This document shows, one piece after another, positions 60,293 through 64,000 of a stretch of DNA of 64,000 nt. A model generated the notes under the pieces. That model had not been told where the DNA came from. It was given only the letters and a program-made list of their open reading frames with translations, and ran no database searches. The translations under genes and the position numbers were made by a program. Position 1 is the first letter of the stretch. The number at the start of each line of letters is the position of its first letter. Location of the stretch: the NCBI GenBank assembly GCA_019113175.1, contig DXHY01000059.1, positions 124,001 through 188,000 of the forward strand, written 5' to 3'. The DNA is from Candidatus Eisenbergiella stercoravium. GTDB lineage: Bacteria; Bacillota; Clostridia; Lachnospirales; Lachnospiraceae.

Positions 60293-60730
60293 ATGACCAC
60301 CACCGCACTCAAACAACTGCTCGATTCCTGCTTTGTGGCGAAGCGGGTCATCGAAACGCTTCCGGAGCTTCCTCCGGGAATGAAACCCCGGCATATCCAC
60401 GTACTGGATGCCGTACACACGCTTCAGGAGCAGAACGGCTCCTGCCGGGTCAGCGACGTGAGCGTCCGCCTGAACGTCACCCTGCCCAGCGTCACAAAGC
60501 TGGTACAGGAGCTGGAAAGCAGAGGGCTTCTGGAAAAACGTGCGGATTCCCGGGACGGGCGCGTCATCCTGCTCGTGCTCACACCGGAGGGCGAAACATG
60601 CTTCCGACGTTATGTTCGGGACATGCATGCAAGCTGGAGCGCCGCCCTTTCGGATATTTCCGATGAGCAGGTGAAGGAAACCGTTCATATTCTGAACCGC
60701 CTTCTCGAAACCATGCCGGATCAGGTATAA
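60293..60730 (+). CDS. MarR-family transcriptional regulator
   Basis: A 145-residue winged-helix regulator (MKPRHIHVLDAVHTLQEQNG; VSVRLNVTLPSVTKLVQELE; RADSRDGRVILLVLTPEGE). It is followed by a MATE exporter 72 bp later, the usual layout of a drug-responsive repressor-exporter pair. AAAGGAAGG precedes the ATG. Autorepression is likely at the palindrome 60207-60232. Confidence 0.92.
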   Translation: MTTTALKQLLDSCFVAKRVIETLPELPPGMKPRHIHVLDAVHTLQEQNGSCRVSDVSVRLNVTLPSVTKLVQELESRGLLEKRADSRDGRVILLVLTPEGETCFRRYVRDMHASWSAALSDISDEQVKETVHILNRLLETMPDQV

Positions 60731-60802
60731 AGCATTCCGTCGCACATCTGATCCGGTCAATCATGCTGTCAAGAAATAAGATAAGAAAGGGAACGATTTA
60801 TT

Positions 60803-62152
60803 ATGGAAGAAAAAACGCAAAAGTCACTTTCCTTCACTGAAGGTCCCATTTTTTCCTCTCTCATCCGTTTTGCTCTCCCCGTTCTGGGCTCTCTGATCCT
60901 GCAGGCGGCCTATGGCGCGGTGGATCTTCTGGTTGTCGGCTGGTTCGGCGATGCAGCGAGCATCTCGGCAGTAGGGACCGGAAGCACTTTCATGCAGATG
61001 GTAACTCTTATCATCACCAGCCTCGCCATGGGAACCACCGTTACCATCGGCCAGCACATCGGAGAAAAGAAACCGGAGGAGGCGGGCAATGCCATCGGAA
61101 CGACGATCCTCCTGTTTGCGGTTGTGGGCATCGCGCTCACCGTCCTGCTGGAAGCATTTGCCGGCCCTCTGGCGGACATCCTGCAGGTTCCCGCTGAATC
61201 CTTTGACAAAACCGTGCTCTATATCCGCATCTGCTCCGGCGGCATCCTGGTCATCATCGCCTATAACGTGATCAGCGGCATCCTGCGCGGCGTGGGAAAC
61301 GCCAATCTTCCCTTCCTCTTTGTTGGCATCGCCTGTGTGGTAAACATCGTGGGGGATCTGCTGCTGGTGGGCGTATTCCACATGGATGTGGCGGGCGCGG
61401 CCATCGCCACCGTACTGGCGCAGTTTGTCTCCGTTGTCGTCTCTCTCGCCGTCCTCAGAAAACAGGCCCTTCCCATCCGCTTCTCCCTGAAACAGTGCAG
61501 ATTTTATCCCAGAGAGCTGAGGATGATTCTGCATGTGGGCATTCCCATTGCCGTTCAGGAAACCATGGTACAGATCTCCTTCCTGGTCATCAATTCCATC
61601 GTCAATAACATGGGACTCATGCCCTCCGCCGGATACGGTGTTGCACAGAAGATCGTGTCCTTCATCATGCTGATCCCTTCCTCCGTCATGCAGAGTCTGT
61701 CCGCCTTCGTGGCGCAGAACATCGGCGCCGGCAAAAAGGACCGGGCCTGGAAGGGATTTTTCACCGCCATGCTCTCCGGCTGTACACTCGGTATTTTCAT
61801 CTTTCTCGCCGGCTTTTTCGGCGGCGGCTTCCTCTCCTCCTTCTTCACCTCCGACGCGGAGGTCATCGCCCAGAGCGCCGCTTATCTGAGGGGCTTTTCC
61901 GCAGAATGCATCCTCACCTGCATTCTTTTCTCCAGCATCGGCTACTTCAACGGATGCGGAAACAGCCTGCCCGTCATGGTTCAGGGAATCAGCTCCGCCT
62001 TCCTGATCCGTATTCCGGTCTCCCTGTTCATGGCGTCGCTTTCCAATACCAATCTGACCCTGGTGGGACTTTCCACGCCCATCACCACCGTATACGGAAT
62101 TCTGTTTTTCCTGGTGTGCTTTGCGTGGCTGAAGAGGAAACAGAGGCTGTAA
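60803..62152 (+). CDS. MATE-family efflux transporter
   Basis: A 449-residue protein with twelve helices and the two MATE repeats (FALPVLGSLILQAAYGAVDL; GIPIAVQETMVQISFLVINS). It is distinct from the MATE protein at 11970-13394. Probably exports toxic cationic compounds that inactivate the upstream MarR repressor (inference). AAGAAAGGG precedes the start. Confidence 0.93.
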   Translation: MEEKTQKSLSFTEGPIFSSLIRFALPVLGSLILQAAYGAVDLLVVGWFGDAASISAVGTGSTFMQMVTLIITSLAMGTTVTIGQHIGEKKPEEAGNAIGTTILLFAVVGIALTVLLEAFAGPLADILQVPAESFDKTVLYIRICSGGILVIIAYNVISGILRGVGNANLPFLFVGIACVVNIVGDLLLVGVFHMDVAGAAIATVLAQFVSVVVSLAVLRKQALPIRFSLKQCRFYPRELRMILHVGIPIAVQETMVQISFLVINSIVNNMGLMPSAGYGVAQKIVSFIMLIPSSVMQSLSAFVAQNIGAGKKDRAWKGFFTAMLSGCTLGIFIFLAGFFGGGFLSSFFTSDAEVIAQSAAYLRGFSAECILTCILFSSIGYFNGCGNSLPVMVQGISSAFLIRIPVSLFMASLSNTNLTLVGLSTPITTVYGILFFLVCFAWLKRKQRL

Positions 62153-62225
62153 AGCTTCTGTTTCCAATTAATTATAATATTATTTTTCATTATTATTTTC
62201 CAATAAATTTTAATTTATTTTTCTA

Positions 62226-62273
62226 TTGTTTTTTTCATTCTGATTGCATATAATAGCACCAAAAGGAGGTGCT
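62226..62273 (+). promoter_or_regulatory. Promoter and inverted repeat of the Phd/RelE module
   Basis: -35 TTGTTT (62226-62231), 17-bp spacer, -10 TATAAT (62249-62254). AGCACC (62255-62260) and GGTGCT (62268-62273) form a 6-bp inverted repeat around the predicted start and the Shine-Dalgarno AAAGGAGG, a likely autoregulatory site. Confidence 0.65.
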
Positions 62274-62277
62274 TTTC

Positions 62278-62601
62278 ATGGAGCTGACTGCAAATTTTCT
62301 GACGCGGCTTATTCCGATTTCGCAGTTCAACAAAGGGCAGGCGTCCAAAATATTTGACCGTCTGCGTTCTGAACCCGAGCTGATCGTTTTAAAGAATAAC
62401 CAGCCTTCTGCAGTAATTCTTGCCCCTGATGAATACATCAGACTGGCAGAAATTGAAGAAGATTATAACCTGCTCATGGAAGCCAGACAGCGGCTCGCGG
62501 CAAATAAGGATAAAGCTGCCATTCCTGCTTCTGACGTCATGAAACATTTTGGCATTTCCGATGCCGATCTCGAAGAAGTGGAGGAGCCTGAAATCGAATG
62601 A
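62278..62601 (+). CDS. Phd/YefM-family antitoxin
   Basis: About 107 residues. The N-terminal half (LIPISQFNKGQASKIFDRLR; LKNNQPSAVILAPDEYIRLA) matches the Phd/YefM DNA-binding fold, and the acidic tail should wrap the toxin. Start at 62278 behind AAAGGAGG; an upstream in-frame GTG lies in that site. Its stop overlaps the toxin start (ATGA), the classic pair arrangement. Confidence 0.9.
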   Translation: MELTANFLTRLIPISQFNKGQASKIFDRLRSEPELIVLKNNQPSAVILAPDEYIRLAEIEEDYNLLMEARQRLAANKDKAAIPASDVMKHFGISDADLEEVEEPEIE

Positions 62602-62924
62602 TCTGGGAACTTGAATATTTGCCCGAAGCCCTGGATGATCTGGCTTCCCTGGACAATTCCGTCCGAAAGCCTGTCATCAAGGGCATTCAAAAGGTCCAAA
62701 AAAATCCTGTTTCCAGGGAAAACGGAGGCTACGGCACACCTCTGGGAAATAAAGGAACCAATTTGACCGGACTGTTTAAAATTAAATTTCTGAAATATGG
62801 AATCCGTGTCGTATATAAACTGGAATTTGAGGGCGGTATTATGAAAATCATCATTATATCCGCCCGCGCTGATAATAAAGTATATGATGAGGCAGGCTCA
62901 CGCCGAATGCGCCATCATTTATAG
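62598..62924 (+). CDS. RelE/ParE-superfamily toxin
   Basis: A 108-residue protein. The family fold is recognisable: EYLPEALDDLASLDNSVRKP; LTGLFKIKFLKYGIRVVYKL; MKIIIISARADNKVYDEA. The LFKIKFLKYGIRVVYKL strand pair is typical of RelE-type mRNA interferases. Complete and uninterrupted, so the module is probably functional. It is followed by 440 bp without a gene. Confidence 0.9.
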   Translation: MIWELEYLPEALDDLASLDNSVRKPVIKGIQKVQKNPVSRENGGYGTPLGNKGTNLTGLFKIKFLKYGIRVVYKLEFEGGIMKIIIISARADNKVYDEAGSRRMRHHL

Positions 62925-63107
62925 CATTTCTCACCGGTCTTCCATATGGATGGAATTCCAAAATTCAATCTTTAAATTCTTTTCGACATATTTTACAAAT
63001 ATTTTTCAAAAACTTCAGTCATTTTTCCTTTTTCATCATCACTAAATTATCAACTGATTTTTTCTATCAAAATTCACAGAAATTTAATGGCCTCCGCAGC
63101 CCTTTTA

Positions 63108-63257
63108 TGGTAAAATTATAAAACCGTGTCAATGATACGAATTCTCAATTACAGCCAAGGGGGAAATTCCCCGCGGAACGGCAGGCGCAGGCAGTGTTGT
63201 GATCAGAGGGCAGCTGAGGGATCTGCCCGGAAAGGATTCTGTAAGCCTTCCGTTCCG
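63108..63257 (+). promoter_or_regulatory. Extended -10 promoter and structured leader of the nuoE operon
   Basis: TGGTAAAAT (63108-63116) is an extended -10 without a strong -35. The leader then has GGGG/CCCC (63160-63172), an outer stem CGGAACGG/CCGTTCCG (63174-63181 with 63250-63257) and an inner GGGCAG/CTGCCC (63208-63228). I did not recognise a known riboswitch. The AT-rich 62925-63100 holds nothing else I can support. Confidence 0.5.
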
Positions 63258-63277
63258 TGAGAAATGAAAAGGAGGCC

Positions 63278-63352
63278 GGCACGAACGAAAGTTCATGCCA
63301 AAGAATGGCTCCGCCATTCTTTCTTAAATTAAAATGCCGCCTGACGGCGGCA
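63278..63352 (+). repeat. Three-hairpin array upstream of nuoE
   Basis: GGCACGAAC/GTTCATGCC (63278-63299, one mismatch), AAAGAATGGC/GCCATTCTTT (63300-63322, perfect), TGCCGCC/GGCGGCA (63335-63352), then the Shine-Dalgarno AAGGAGG and the ATG. The first 45 bp align with 26328-26379, with stem-preserving substitutions. Confidence 0.75.
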
Positions 63353-63367
63353 AAAAAAGGAGGAAGT

Positions 63368-63856
63368 ATGTTAACGCACGAAGAAATCAGCAGTCTCGAC
63401 GAGATCCTGCAGAGGCACGATTACGACAGCTCGTCTGTCATTGCCGTCATGCAGGATATCCAGAAGAAATACCGCTACCTTCCGCAGGAAGCGCTCACCT
63501 ATATCGCTCATCAGCTCCATCTGAGCGAAGCGAAGGTTTACGGGGTTGCTACCTTCTATGAAAATTTCTCTCTGGATCCCAAGGGCAGGTATGTCATTAA
63601 GGTGTGCGACGGAACGGCATGTCATGTCCGCAAGTCGGTTCCCATCCTGGAGGAATTCCGAAATGTTCTCGGACTGTCCGAGGATAAACCCACCTCCGAC
63701 GATATGCTTTTTACGCTGGAGACCGTTTCCTGCCTGGGCGCCTGCGGGCTCGCCCCGGTATGTACCGTCAATGACAAGGTCCATGCGGCGATGACGCCCG
63801 AAAAGGCCAGAGAACTCATTCAGGAATTAAGACAGGAGGCAGCCAATGAGAATTAA
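63368..63856 (+). CDS. nuoE: NADH dehydrogenase/hydrogenase [2Fe-2S] subunit, NuoE-like
   Basis: A 162-residue thioredoxin-fold ferredoxin. An N-terminal helical bundle (AVMQDIQKKYRYLPQEALTY) and four cluster Cys (CDGTACHVR and CLGACGLAP). In Clostridia this subunit belongs to electron-bifurcating [FeFe]-hydrogenases or NADH-ferredoxin complexes. It overlaps the start of nuoF. Confidence 0.93.
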   Translation: MLTHEEISSLDEILQRHDYDSSSVIAVMQDIQKKYRYLPQEALTYIAHQLHLSEAKVYGVATFYENFSLDPKGRYVIKVCDGTACHVRKSVPILEEFRNVLGLSEDKPTSDDMLFTLETVSCLGACGLAPVCTVNDKVHAAMTPEKARELIQELRQEAANEN

Positions 63857-64000
63857 CAGCCCCGAAGAATTAAAAAGCATGCAGGAATTCTACAGTCAGG
63901 CACTGAACGCCCAGAAGAAGCGGATCCTCGTCTGCGCAGGCACGGGCTGCGTGGCTGGCGGTTCCCTGCAGATCTATGCCCGGCTGAAGGAACTGATGGA
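63846..64000 (+). CDS. nuoF: NuoF-like NADH-binding subunit, N-terminal part (partial)
   Basis: The first about 51 residues, continuing beyond the window (MRINSPEELKSMQEFYSQAL; ILVCAGTGCVAGGSLQIY). The Cys-containing thioredoxin-like N-terminal domain is characteristic of HydB/NuoF of bifurcating hydrogenases rather than the short Complex I NuoF. Starts inside nuoE's last codons, implying translational coupling. Confidence 0.85.
   Translation, partial: MRINSPEELKSMQEFYSQALNAQKKRILVCAGTGCVAGGSLQIYARLKELM

Noticed and set aside
26294-63352. The hairpin arrays as a regulon of iron-sulfur genes (gltB, gltD, sufB, nuoE)
   Set aside because: Similar hairpins precede lon and telA, which are not Fe-S genes, and the sample in one window is too small.

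Overview
The window looks like chromosomal DNA of an anaerobic, spore-forming member of the Clostridia, most likely Lachnospiraceae. Support: an alpha/beta-type small acid-soluble spore protein, a TM1266-type iron-only hydrogenase regulator, NuoE/NuoF-type subunits typical of bifurcating [FeFe]-hydrogenases, a SUF system reduced to one ATPase and one SufB/D protein, a PPi-type phosphofructokinase, and two Lpl/Ytc-type ABC permeases under a membrane-bound AraC regulator. Genus is not determined. Coding sequence is moderately GC-rich; several intergenic stretches are markedly AT-rich.

Layout. 1-1.9 kb: end of a histidine kinase, an orphan AbrB/MazE antitoxin beside a PIN toxin remnant carrying an internal deletion, and a triple-PepSY lipoprotein. 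2-7.8 kb: a minus-strand run (DUF3990 protein, HTH protein, GNAT, arginase-fold hydrolase, split chromate-type transporter), then an AEC transporter and a DEDDh exonuclease. 8-11 kb: sufC-sufB-amidohydrolase, with a 197-bp inverted-repeat element upstream. 11.2-23.6 kb: the conserved tig-clpP-clpX-lon-engB cluster continuing into AI-2E transporter, D-2-hydroxyacid dehydrogenase, truA, VanZ-like, MATE and histidine phosphatase genes. 23.9-27 kb: hydrogenase regulator plus an ABC importer. 27-40.5 kb: a glycosyltransferase-MarR fusion, SASP, CBS, DJ-1, CYTH, then lacI-glgP-xpaC-telA, a HEAT protein, phosphofructokinase and an Rpn-type nuclease. 40.7-42 kb: a YczE-like membrane protein and a MarR regulator behind a perfect inverted repeat. 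42-53 kb: a catabolic locus. 53-59.8 kb: gltB-gltD behind a leader terminator. 60-64 kb: marR-MATE, a Phd/RelE module and the start of nuoE-nuoF.

How the genes fit together. The 42-53 kb locus reads as one carbon-scavenging system. The AraC-type sensor would switch on a divergent operon for ABC import, beta-glycosidase cleavage, and modification of the released aglycone by a divergent type I dehydroquinase-like protein, an SDR and a quinone oxidoreductase; an EamA exporter completes it. The tig-clp-lon block is protein quality control. gltBD handles ammonium assimilation, and nuoEF with TM1266 points to NAD(P)H-linked hydrogen metabolism.

The most unusual feature is non-coding. Several genes inside operons (gltB, gltD, sufB, nuoE, telA, lon, an ABC ATPase) have GC-rich hairpins directly before the Shine-Dalgarno sequence. 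In at least two cases these form a recognisable multi-hairpin array with compensatory base changes. Two further structured elements (11015-11211 and 30294-30433) look like small non-autonomous insertions.
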